Origin: an uncultured Eubacteriales bacterium
GTDB lineage: Bacteria > Bacillota > Clostridia > Oscillospirales > Acutalibacteraceae
Assembly: GCA_900540235.1 (NCBI GenBank)
Contig: UQEY01000047.1
Coordinates: forward strand, 1-13,557
DNA length: 13,557 nucleotides
Direction of reading: 5' to 3'
In this document: positions 1-6,308 of the stretch, one piece after another
How positions within the stretch are numbered: the first letter of the stretch is position 1
How the letters are laid out: every line of letters starts with the position of its first letter
Position numbers and translations under genes: made by a program
The notes under the pieces: generated by a model
What the model was told of the DNA's origin: nothing
Database searches by the model: none
Seen by the model: the letters and a program-made list of their open reading frames with translations, nothing else

Positions 1-42
1 TGTACGAGGGTACTGCCCCCGAGCGAAAGGCTCAAAGCACCC

Positions 43-87
43 AACGATACGATTATGGTATCCTAAGATACCTAAAATCGTATCGTT
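43..87. repeat. Long nested inverted repeat (hairpin)
   Basis: A perfect 12-bp outer stem (AACGATACGATT at 43-54 with AATCGTATCGTT at 76-87) encloses a perfect 6-bp inner stem (GGTATC 57-62 with GATACC 67-72) and a CTAA loop. Just upstream, 8-42 could also fold: GGGT 8-11 with ACCC 39-42, enclosing GAGC 21-24 / GCTC 30-33 around a GAAA-like loop. There is no T-run after the stem on either strand, so it is not a standard intrinsic terminator. It could be the end of a structured RNA or an intergenic repeat. I do not recognise the family. Apart from this, 1-206 holds only the AT-rich hairpins listed next. Confidence 0.6.
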
Positions 88-128
88 ACTGCGTAGTTGA
101 TATAAATAATTTTCTGTTTGGTATACTT

Positions 129-192
129 AATTAGAAATAAATTTCTAATTGTTTGAAACTTTGGTGCGGTTATGGCTGCTTATTCACAACCG
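129..192 (-). terminator. Hairpins downstream of the acetyltransferase, possible terminator region
   Basis: Two stems lie 15-78 bp beyond the acetyltransferase stop codon. One is CGGTT 167-171 with AACCG 188-192. The other is a perfect 9-bp AT-rich stem, AATTAGAAA 129-137 with TTTCTAATT 142-150, with a 4-nt loop. Neither has a clean U-tract, so termination is an inference from position. Confidence 0.3.
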
Positions 193-206
193 TAAACTAT
201 AATTTA

Positions 207-731
207 TCATTCTATTTCCATCGTATACATTTTTGCTTTAAAAGTTATGCTGTTGTCGCATTTAGTAAATTCGCAGTAGTGGTCGAATTTAAGTCCGCAT
301 TTTTCCATAACTTTGCCTGAGCGTGGGTTATCGACTGCGTGAAGTGAGCTAATTTTGTTTACACCGAGTTTACTGTGAACATAATCAATTATTGCTTTCA
401 TAGCTTCGGTGCAGTAGCCTTTGTGCCAATAATCAAAGTGCAAATTATAACCCATACCCCAATAGCCGTCCATTATACTGCTCGGACCTATTCCGCCTGT
501 GCCGATAACTTTGTTTTCTTCTTTTAAAACGAATGCCCAGTTGTATTCTTTTTCGTCAACAAGTGTTGATTTTATCCAGTCAATCGTTTGGCTGATGTCC
601 GTTAGCGTTGGGTAAGACATATATTTTGTAACTCTTTCGTCGCTGTTCCATGAAAAGCAAGCTTCTGCGTCGTCAAGCGTTATAGGTCGCAAAATAAGTC
701 TTTCGGTTTCCAAAATAGGTTCTTTAGCCAT
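207..731 (-). CDS. GNAT acetyltransferase, RimJ/RimL-like
   Basis: A 174-residue GNAT-fold N-acetyltransferase of the Acetyltransf_3 (RimJ/RimL) type, expected to move acetyl from acetyl-CoA to an amine on a protein or small molecule in the cytoplasm. The N-terminal ETERLILRP (9-17) is the family's typical first strand. The acetyl-CoA pyrophosphate loop is WHKGYCTEA (102-110), where the usual G/A after GY is a cysteine. NPRSGKVMEKCGLKF (135-149) is the typical C-terminal helix. An in-frame ATG 13 codons upstream exists, but I chose the ATG at 731 because GGAGGT (743-738) sits 6 nt before it. The U-tract of an intrinsic terminator abuts that ribosome binding site, and a leader peptide lies upstream, so expression is probably controlled by attenuation. 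The substrate cannot be read from sequence; a ribosomal protein or a translation-targeting drug is my inference from the leader. Confidence 0.9.
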   Translation of the reverse strand: MAKEPILETERLILRPITLDDAEACFSWNSDERVTKYMSYPTLTDISQTIDWIKSTLVDEKEYNWAFVLKEENKVIGTGGIGPSSIMDGYWGMGYNLHFDYWHKGYCTEAMKAIIDYVHSKLGVNKISSLHAVDNPRSGKVMEKCGLKFDHYCEFTKCDNSITFKAKMYTMEIE

Positions 732-743
732 TTTTATACCTCC

Positions 744-790
744 AAAAAAATAAACCGTTGATGATAACAAGTGTTACACATCAACGGTTT
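744..790 (-). terminator. Attenuator: intrinsic terminator directly before the GNAT gene
   Basis: Read on the minus strand, a perfect 12-bp stem (AAACCGTTGATG 790-779 with CATCAACGGTTT 763-752) encloses a further 5-bp stem (TAACA 776-772 with TGTTA 769-765). A run of seven T (750-744) follows after one A, and the gene's GGAGGT begins at the next base. The terminator therefore lies between the promoter and the gene it would silence, which is the geometry of a transcription attenuator. The 5' arm has an alternative partner in the leader-peptide codons (851-841). Confidence 0.8.
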
Positions 791-809
791 TAATGTTATA
801 AATTAAGCA

Positions 810-902
810 TTATTCCGAAATTGAGTGCAACAAATATATTCCGTTTGCATGGCAAGCAGAATAGGCAAGAATATGGGATGTTGCACGATTAATCTTTTGC
901 AT
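810..902 (-). CDS. Leader peptide (30 aa) upstream of GNAT gene
   Basis: A 30-codon ORF begins MQKINRATSH and ends LLHSISE, with AAAGGA (916-911) 8 nt before its ATG. It is too short for usual gene calling, but it sits between a good promoter and the attenuator, 19 nt before the first terminator arm. The peptide has no run of a single amino acid (three separate His, several Ala, Ser and Ile), so it is less like a biosynthetic-operon leader and more like the stalling leaders upstream of ribosome-targeting-drug resistance genes. Two pairing options are visible. GTGCAAC (886-880) matches GTTGCAC (831-825). CATGCAAACGG (851-841) can pair, with bulges, with CCGTTGATG (787-779), the terminator's 5' arm. 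I do not recognise the peptide from a named system. Confidence 0.65.
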   Translation of the reverse strand: MQKINRATSHILAYSACHANGIYLLHSISE

Positions 903-930
903 AATACTTTTCCTTTCGTTTGATAGGATA

Positions 931-959
931 ATGGTAACATATTTGGCTTGCTTTGTCAA
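931..959 (-). promoter_or_regulatory. Sigma-A promoter of leader peptide and GNAT gene
   Basis: On the minus strand there is a perfect -35 TTGACA (959-954), a 17-bp spacer and -10 TACCAT (936-931), preceded by an extended -10 TGT (939-937). The leader peptide's ATG lies about 30 nt downstream of the -10. Confidence 0.75.
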
Positions 960-1005
960 ACTGCGTTTATTTGCTAACCGAATTTATTAATTTTGGCAAA
1001 ATCTA

Positions 1006-1034
1006 TTGAATAAAATATAGTTTTTATTTATAAT
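1006..1034 (+). promoter_or_regulatory. Sigma-A promoter of GH30 gene
   Basis: TTGAAT (1006-1011), a 17-bp spacer and TATAAT (1029-1034) lie 35 bp before the ATG. GAAAGGA (1051-1057) is the ribosome binding site. The promoter is divergent from the GNAT leader promoter, with about 46 bp between the two -35 boxes. Confidence 0.75.
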
Positions 1035-1068
1035 ACTTGCGAGAATAATTGAAAGGACAATATCATAG

Positions 1069-4000
1069 ATGAAGATTAAAAAGATACTGTCGGTAATATT
1101 AAGTGTTGTGCTTATATTATCAGTTTTTGCAGGACTTGAAATTCAGGCTTATGCGGCTTCGGGAACATCGGGCGGTGTTGATTGGAATTTGGATACATCA
1201 ACGGGTGTGTTTACTATCACAAAAAACGGCAACGGCAGAGGTGCAGACTACCAAAAATATCAAATGTTTGGCAGGAACAACCAACCGTGGTACTCTAACC
1301 GTAATTCGATTAAAACGGTTAATATTGAAGAGGGTGTAGTTCAAATAGGTTCGTATTGGTTTTACGATTGCGCTAACTTGACTACAGTTAATTTTAATTC
1401 TTCAACTCTTGATACTCTCGGTGAATGTCTTTTTAGGCAGTGCACTTCGCTTGAAAGTATAAATTTGCCGGCAAATGCAACATATTATTATAAGGAACTT
1501 TTCCTTGATTGTACTTCGCTTAAATATGTTTCGCTTCCGAGCACAAATAATACAAACAATTACAAGAATAAAATTCCGGAGGGTACATTCAGCGGCTGTA
1601 CTTCGCTTGAACAGGTAAGTGTCGGCAGCGGTCATACCGGTATTGACACTAACGCATTTAACAAGTGTTCTAAGCTTAAAAGTATTGTTTGGAAGGGCAG
1701 TGAGCTTTCTTCAATCGGTACAAGCGCACTTGCATCTGTACCTTCAAGTTGTAAGCTTGTAGGCACTAATTCTTTGGTTAATGCTACAAGTCTTCTCACT
1801 TTCCAAAATAATAACGGCTTTTGCGGTTCAAATCTCAGTTATAAGTATGACCCTGAAAACAAAAGGCTCAGCATTTTGGGCTATGGTGATATGACTTCAA
1901 ACCCTTGGAGCGTTTACAGTTCGTTTATAAGCGAACTTGATTTTAGCGGGGTTACAGGCAGTTTTACTGTTATGTCAAATGCTTTCGGCAATTTGATTAA
2001 TTCAACATTTTGGCTTAATATTCCATCTTATTGCACTTCAATCGGCAATAATGCTTTTTATAAAACAGGCTTTAACTATGTAACTGTTGATTCAAAAAAT
2101 ATTACAATCGGCACCGACGCTTTCGGTAACGGTAGCGGTTCTTATGCCCGTTTCTACGGTGTGGCAAATTCAGGCGTTCGTGACTATGTAAAAACAGGTC
2201 AGGCAAAAGGTTATGATTGGCATTACTATTGTGAAAACGACAACCATAATTATGTTACCGAAACCGTAGCACCCACTTGCACCGATAAGGGTTACGATAT
2301 TTATTATTGTACAAATTGCGATGCTGACCAGTCAAAATCTAATTTTACAGACACAATAGGTCATAAGTATGAATATACAGGTTCAAACGGCACAAGCGTA
2401 CTTTACAAATGCAGTGTTTGCGGCAAAACCGACCTTGAACTTGAAGCAACTTCGCTTTTGTCCGATTTTTCATCCGCAATCACAACGGACGATAAAGCGC
2501 CTGCTTTTTCACAGTCAAACTATGACGGCAAATTTGACCTCAATCGCAACGGCTTTATCAATTCTAAAGACTATAGTGTGCTTAATAAAATAGCAAATAG
2601 TGTTGACACAACAAACAAGCAAACCACTATTGATACTTCAACTTCTTATCAAACTATTGAAGGTTTCGGCGCTTCTGCCGCTTGGTGGGCACAGTCGGTC
2701 GGCGGTTGGGATAATATCGACGAGATAATGGAACTCCTTTACAGCAAGGAAAAAGGCGCAGGTCTTAACATTTACCGTTATAATCTCGGTACAGGCTCTC
2801 AGGACGATACTCATATCACTTCTACAGACAGAAGAACAGAGGGTTTCCTCCAAAAGGACGGTACATATGACTGGAGCAAGGATGCAAACGCTCAAAAGGC
2901 ACTTGCTTGCGCTCAAAAAGCAAACAAAGATTTAAAGGTGACACTTTTCTCTAACTCTGCTCCGATTTGGCTTACAACTAACGGCAAAGCTTATTGCTCA
3001 AACGGTGCAAACTCTAACCTCAGTGCAGACAAGTATGACGCATTTGCTCAGTTTGTAGTTAAGTGTACAGAGCATTTTATTGACGAGGGCTATAATGTAA
3101 CAGAAGTTTCGCCTATTAATGAGCCTGAATGGGCTTGGGCGGCTGACGATAAAGGCAACACTTCTCAGGAGGGCTCACACTGGGAAGACAGAGCCGCAAG
3201 AGATTTTTATAACAACGCTATGATTCCTGCAATCAAAAACAGCGAGAAGCTTAACGGCAAAGTCGGTGTTGATGTTTGGGAATGTGCTCAGCTTAACCAT
3301 TCAACATATTTCAGCGGTTTCCTTAATAATATGTTCTCGTCGTCAAGCGTTTATCCTAACTATTACGGCAGGAATAATTCTAATATAAGAGATTATGTTG
3401 ACTCACTTGGCACTCACTCTTATTGGGCTTCTACAAGCGACAGGGAGAGCGTTGCAAAAACTTTGGCAGGCAATGCGATAACCAACAACTATTCTGCAGT
3501 CAAAAAGGTTCGTTGCACCGAGTATTGCCAAATGACAAACGACGGAAGTTCAGGTGTTTACGGTCTTATTCAAAAAGAGGGCACAACTAACGGTCTTGGT
3601 ATTGAATACGGTCTTGCGCTTGCAGATATTATGTATCAAGATTTAACTATTCTCAACGCAGTTGAATGGGATTGGTGGGTTGCCTGCGGACCGGGTACAT
3701 ATCCTGACGCACTTGTTTATATCAACCACGATAATCACAATGATGTTCAAACATCAAAAAGGCTCTGGGTAATGGGCAACTACGCAAGATTTATTGAGGA
3801 CGGCGCTAAGCGTGTTGCGGTTTCAACAGGTTCAAGCTTCGGTAAAAATCTTGTTACAAACACAACTTATTCTTGGAAGAGCGGTAATACAACTTATACC
3901 GACAAGAATAATTATATTGAGCAGACAGCTTATCAAAACCCTGACGCAACTGTAGTTGTGGTTTATATCAACAATTCCGATACAAACGAGTACACCAAGT

Positions 4001-4149
4001 TTTCTCAAACAGATTATAAGAGTTTCAAGACTTATGTAACAGATGCAAATCGTGACCTTGAACAGTACCAGTCCGGCAACACCGGCACGGCGGTCGCAAT
4101 TCCTGCTAAGAGTGTTACAACAGTAGTTCTTACACCAAATGCAAAATAA
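1069..4149 (+). CDS. Secreted GH30 glycosidase with BspA-type LRR and dockerin-like segment
   Basis: A 1026-residue exported carbohydrate-active enzyme. Residues 1-29 are a signal peptide (KIKK, hydrophobic core, cleavage near AYA|AS). Residues about 84-230, and again about 285-375, are BspA-type leucine-rich repeats (LRR_5), with units such as FSGCTSLEQVSV. Residues 388-451 are Cys-rich with CxxC pairs at 414/417 and 448/451. Residues 485-502 contain DLNRNGFINSKD, a single dockerin-type calcium loop with Asn where the third ligand is usually Asp. From about 525 begins the glycoside hydrolase family 30 barrel: QTIEGFGASAAWW near the start, acid/base E685 in INEPEW and nucleophile E818 in RCTEYC. 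A C-terminal beta-rich part ends the protein. The overall look is nearest to the endo-beta-1,6-galactanase-like branch of GH30, so arabinogalactan or mucin-type glycans are plausible substrates; this is an inference. The first part may bind carbohydrate or surface partners. Confidence 0.93.
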   Translation: MKIKKILSVILSVVLILSVFAGLEIQAYAASGTSGGVDWNLDTSTGVFTITKNGNGRGADYQKYQMFGRNNQPWYSNRNSIKTVNIEEGVVQIGSYWFYDCANLTTVNFNSSTLDTLGECLFRQCTSLESINLPANATYYYKELFLDCTSLKYVSLPSTNNTNNYKNKIPEGTFSGCTSLEQVSVGSGHTGIDTNAFNKCSKLKSIVWKGSELSSIGTSALASVPSSCKLVGTNSLVNATSLLTFQNNNGFCGSNLSYKYDPENKRLSILGYGDMTSNPWSVYSSFISELDFSGVTGSFTVMSNAFGNLINSTFWLNIPSYCTSIGNNAFYKTGFNYVTVDSKNITIGTDAFGNGSGSYARFYGVANSGVRDYVKTGQAKGYDWHYYCENDNHNYVTETVAPTCTDKGYDIYYCTNCDADQSKSNFTDTIGHKYEYTGSNGTSVLYKCSVCGKTDLELEATSLLSDFSSAITTDDKAPAFSQSNYDGKFDLNRNGFINSKDYSVLNKIANSVDTTNKQTTIDTSTSYQTIEGFGASAAWWAQSVGGWDNIDEIMELLYSKEKGAGLNIYRYNLGTGSQDDTHITSTDRRTEGFLQKDGTYDWSKDANAQKALACAQKANKDLKVTLFSNSAPIWLTTNGKAYCSNGANSNLSADKYDAFAQFVVKCTEHFIDEGYNVTEVSPINEPEWAWAADDKGNTSQEGSHWEDRAARDFYNNAMIPAIKNSEKLNGKVGVDVWECAQLNHSTYFSGFLNNMFSSSSVYPNYYGRNNSNIRDYVDSLGTHSYWASTSDRESVAKTLAGNAITNNYSAVKKVRCTEYCQMTNDGSSGVYGLIQKEGTTNGLGIEYGLALADIMYQDLTILNAVEWDWWVACGPGTYPDALVYINHDNHNDVQTSKRLWVMGNYARFIEDGAKRVAVSTGSSFGKNLVTNTTYSWKSGNTTYTDKNNYIEQTAYQNPDATVVVVYINNSDTNEYTKFSQTDYKSFKTYVTDANRDLEQYQSGNTGTAVAIPAKSVTTVVLTPNAK

Positions 4150-4163
4150 GATATAATAAAAAA

Positions 4164-4236
4164 CGGGCGAACACTGTTCGCCCCTACGGTTGTCTTTATG
4201 ATTTAACTTTTGTAGGGGCTTACATTGTAAGCCCGT
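4164..4236. terminator. Paired palindrome, bidirectional terminator/intergenic repeat
   Basis: Two perfect 8-bp hairpins with 3-nt loops, GGGCGAAC 4165-4172 / GTTCGCCC 4176-4183 and GGGCTTAC 4216-4223 / GTAAGCCC 4227-4234, sit between the convergent GH30 and trmO genes. They also match each other: GCCCCTAC (4180-4187) pairs with GTAGGGGC (4212-4219), and ACGGGC (4163-4168) with GCCCGT (4231-4236). Two alternative folds are therefore possible. The second hairpin is followed by GTTTATTATTTTTC on the plus strand, and AT-rich DNA follows the first on the minus strand. It is likely a bidirectional terminator that is also a short dispersed repeat. A partial copy, TAGGGGCGAAC, occurs at 6247-6257. 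Confidence 0.7.
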
Positions 4237-4239
4237 TTA

Positions 4240-4908
4240 TTATTTTTCTATATCTGTTACTGTTAACTTTTTGCCGTTAACTTTAAATTTAACATTCATA
4301 TCCAAAAACGACACACCGTAAATTCGCTTTGGGTCATTTTGGTACGCAGGGCGTGGGTCTTGACTGAGAATTCCGATAAGTGCGCTTTGCTTAAACTTAG
4401 GAATAAGATTTAGCAAGTTGTCACTTATTTCAACTTCAAGCGTGTCTGTTTTGTGTTCATCTGCAAAACTGCTTTTTGCGTCAGGTCGGCAATCGGCATA
4501 GGCAATGTACGGCTTAATGTCAAAAATCGGAGTTCCGCTTTTCATATCAACTCCGCCGACGGTAAGTACTGTTCCGTTTTCTTTTGTGTGTTCAACTTTT
4601 AAAAGCTCAACGCACGACAGACCGATATTGTTAGGTCTGAACGGAGAACGGGTGGCAAAAACACCTTTTCTTTTCTCTCCGCCGAGCTTTGGCGGGCGAA
4701 CGGTTGGCGAAAAATCTTCTCTTTTATTGTCGGAAAATTCCCACAGCAGCCACAAATGCGAAAATTCTTCTATTCCCTCAAATGCTTCTTTAACATTATA
4801 CGGTTTGTCGAGTATTATTTTGCCGACAAGGTCGCTCACAAGTCCGCTTTGCCTCGGTATTCCGAACTTTTCGGGCAAGTCGGTGTATATTTTTCCAATA
4901 GGTTTCAT
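4240..4908 (-). CDS. trmO: tRNA (N6-threonylcarbamoyladenosine(37)-N6)-methyltransferase TrmO
   Basis: A 222-residue TrmO/UPF0066 (TsaA-like) protein, expected to use SAM to methylate t6A at position 37 of tRNA-Thr (m6t6A). MKPIGKIYTD opens the beta-barrel family domain. RPPKLGGEKRKGVFATRSPFRPN (71-93 region) and NIGLSCVELL (94-103) form the conserved core, with FDIKPYIAYAD (129-139) after it. The length is normal for the family. A longer frame extends upstream into the sirtuin gene, but ATG 4908 has GAGGT (4917-4913) at the right distance and matches the family start. It is the last gene of ybaK-sirtuin-trmO: the sirtuin stop overlaps this ribosome binding site, suggesting coupled translation. 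Confidence 0.93.
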   Translation of the reverse strand: MKPIGKIYTDLPEKFGIPRQSGLVSDLVGKIILDKPYNVKEAFEGIEEFSHLWLLWEFSDNKREDFSPTVRPPKLGGEKRKGVFATRSPFRPNNIGLSCVELLKVEHTKENGTVLTVGGVDMKSGTPIFDIKPYIAYADCRPDAKSSFADEHKTDTLEVEISDNLLNLIPKFKQSALIGILSQDPRPAYQNDPKRIYGVSFLDMNVKFKVNGKKLTVTDIEK

Positions 4909-4915
4909 TTTTACC

Positions 4916-5626
4916 TCAAACTTTAATTTCTGAAAGGACTTCGCCGACTTTTTCGTGAATAACAAGGTCGGCATTTTTGTCCATAGGCGTTTCGTCACGG
5001 TTGATAAGCACCAAATATTTGCCGGTGAAATATCGCACAAAGCTTGCGGCAGGATAAACAGTTAAGCTTGTGCCGGCGATGATAAGGCAGTCGGCACTGC
5101 TTATGGCATCAAGCGCACCGCTGACAGTTTTGCTGTCAAGCCCTTCTTCGTAAAGCACAACATCGGGCTTAACAAGACCGCCGCAATCGTCACAAAACGG
5201 AACGGGCGTGTTGTTTTCAATATAATCAATATCAAAGAATTTTCCGCATTTTGTGCAGTAATTCCTGAGCGTTGAACCGTGAAGTTCAAACACATTTTTG
5301 CTGCCTGCCGTCTGGTGCAGTCCGTCAATATTTTGAGTGACAACGGCTTTGAGTTTACCTGCTTTTTCAAGCTCTGCAAGCTTAATGTGTGCCGCATTCG
5401 GTTTGGCGTTTTTGCATATCAACTTATCACGGTAAAATTTGTAAAAATCAATCGTGTTTTTAACAAAAAATGTGTGCGAAAGTATTTCTTCCGGCGGGTA
5501 GTCATATTTTTGGTTGTAAAGACCGTCAACGCTCCTGAAATCGGGTATTCCGCTCTCGGTAGATACACCTGCTCCGCCGAAAAACACTATGCTTTTGCTC
5601 TCGTCGATAATCTGTTGTAAAGTCAT
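4916..5626 (-). CDS. cobB: Sirtuin, NAD-dependent protein deacylase
   Basis: A 236-residue Sir2-family enzyme that removes acyl groups from lysines, consuming NAD+. The Rossmann NAD motif is GAGVSTESGIPDFR (18-31), followed by TQNID (97-101). The catalytic His is H116 in ELHGS, the zinc site is C124-C127 and C145-C148, and GTSLTVYPA (185-193) closes the NAD pocket. All key residues are present and the length is typical. I see no clear YxxR signature of the succinyl/malonyl-preferring class III, so deacetylase activity is the default guess. The ATG at 5626 has GGTGAAA just upstream, and only 9 bp separate it from the ybaK stop. Bacterial sirtuins carry several symbols (cobB, srtN, npdA). The cytoplasmic target is unknown here, and the link to the flanking tRNA genes is by position only. 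Confidence 0.95.
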   Translation of the reverse strand: MTLQQIIDESKSIVFFGGAGVSTESGIPDFRSVDGLYNQKYDYPPEEILSHTFFVKNTIDFYKFYRDKLICKNAKPNAAHIKLAELEKAGKLKAVVTQNIDGLHQTAGSKNVFELHGSTLRNYCTKCGKFFDIDYIENNTPVPFCDDCGGLVKPDVVLYEEGLDSKTVSGALDAISSADCLIIAGTSLTVYPAASFVRYFTGKYLVLINRDETPMDKNADLVIHEKVGEVLSEIKV

Positions 5627-5635
5627 ATTTTCACC

Positions 5636-6106
5636 TTAATCTGCAATGTCTGCAAGTTCAAAACGAATTACTTTTTTTAAATCGTTTACAGAAGTTTCAA
5701 CCTGGTATCCGATTTTTCCGCCGCTGAACATAATTGTGTCAAAATTTGCGGCGGTTTGATGAATTGCGGTTTTGAAAAACTTTTTCATCCCGATAGGCGA
5801 GCAGCCGCCGTGAATGTAGCCGGTAAGCGGTAAAAGTTCTTTGCTTTTAATCATTTCAATCTTTTTTTCACCGACTGCTTTTGCCGCTTTTTTTAGGTTT
5901 AATTCTTTGTTGACGGGAACGAGGAAAACATAATGGTTTCCTGTTTTGCCAACGGTTACAAGCGTTTTGAAAACCTTGTTTGCATCTTCGCCGAGAACTT
6001 CTGCAACTTCTGTGCCGCCGATTGCGTCGGTGTTTAAATATGTGTGCTCTTTATATTTTATTTTCTTTTGGTCAAGAATTCTCATAACATTTGTTTTGTC
6101 GTCCAT
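5636..6106 (-). CDS. ybaK: Cys-tRNA(Pro)/Cys-tRNA(Cys) deacylase, YbaK/EbsC family
   Basis: A 156-residue stand-alone editing domain of the YbaK/ProX superfamily, which hydrolyses Cys mischarged on tRNA-Pro. The conserved lysine lies in KVFKTLV (44-50; K47 corresponds to the functional YbaK lysine). GYIHGGCSPIGMKK (96-109) is the family's glycine-rich motif and SGGKIGYQVE is the late conserved strand. The length is typical. AAGGAAG lies just before ATG 6106. It is the first gene of an operon with the sirtuin and trmO, driven by the promoter at 6188-6160. Neighbouring trmO supports a tRNA-quality theme. Confidence 0.93.
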   Translation of the reverse strand: MDDKTNVMRILDQKKIKYKEHTYLNTDAIGGTEVAEVLGEDANKVFKTLVTVGKTGNHYVFLVPVNKELNLKKAAKAVGEKKIEMIKSKELLPLTGYIHGGCSPIGMKKFFKTAIHQTAANFDTIMFSGGKIGYQVETSVNDLKKVIRFELADIAD

Positions 6107-6159
6107 AATGTACTTCCTTTATGGTTTATTTGCAGAAGGTCACTCCTGCCGATAACTGA

Positions 6160-6188
6160 ATTTTATCATAGCTTTTGTTTGTTTTCAA
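6160..6188 (-). promoter_or_regulatory. Sigma-A promoter of ybaK-sirtuin-trmO operon
   Basis: On the minus strand: TTGAAA (6188-6183), a 17-bp spacer and TAAAAT (6165-6160). The leader contains an imperfect hairpin, GCAG 6132-6135 with CTGC 6146-6149. The -35 lies only 9 bp from the divergent reductase promoter's -35, so the two may compete for RNA polymerase. Confidence 0.7.
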
Positions 6189-6196
6189 GATTTGCG

Positions 6197-6225
6197 TTGT
6201 TTTAATTTTTGGAATATAGTATAAT
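6197..6225 (+). promoter_or_regulatory. Probable promoter of aldo/keto reductase gene
   Basis: TTGTTT (6197-6202), a 17-bp spacer and a perfect TATAAT (6220-6225) precede an approximately 75-nt leader. That leader includes a short piece (6247-6257) related to the repeat at 4176-4186. Confidence 0.6.
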
Positions 6226-6308
6226 AAATATTATCCCAAAATATCATAGGGGCGAACTGTATAACAATGCCAACGGCAGAATGATTAGGCTTGAAAGAGA
6301 GGAATAAA

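Noticed and set aside
2638..2916. 92-codon minus-strand frame within the GH30 gene
   Set aside because: It is antisense to the conserved GH30 barrel start and has no initiation signals.
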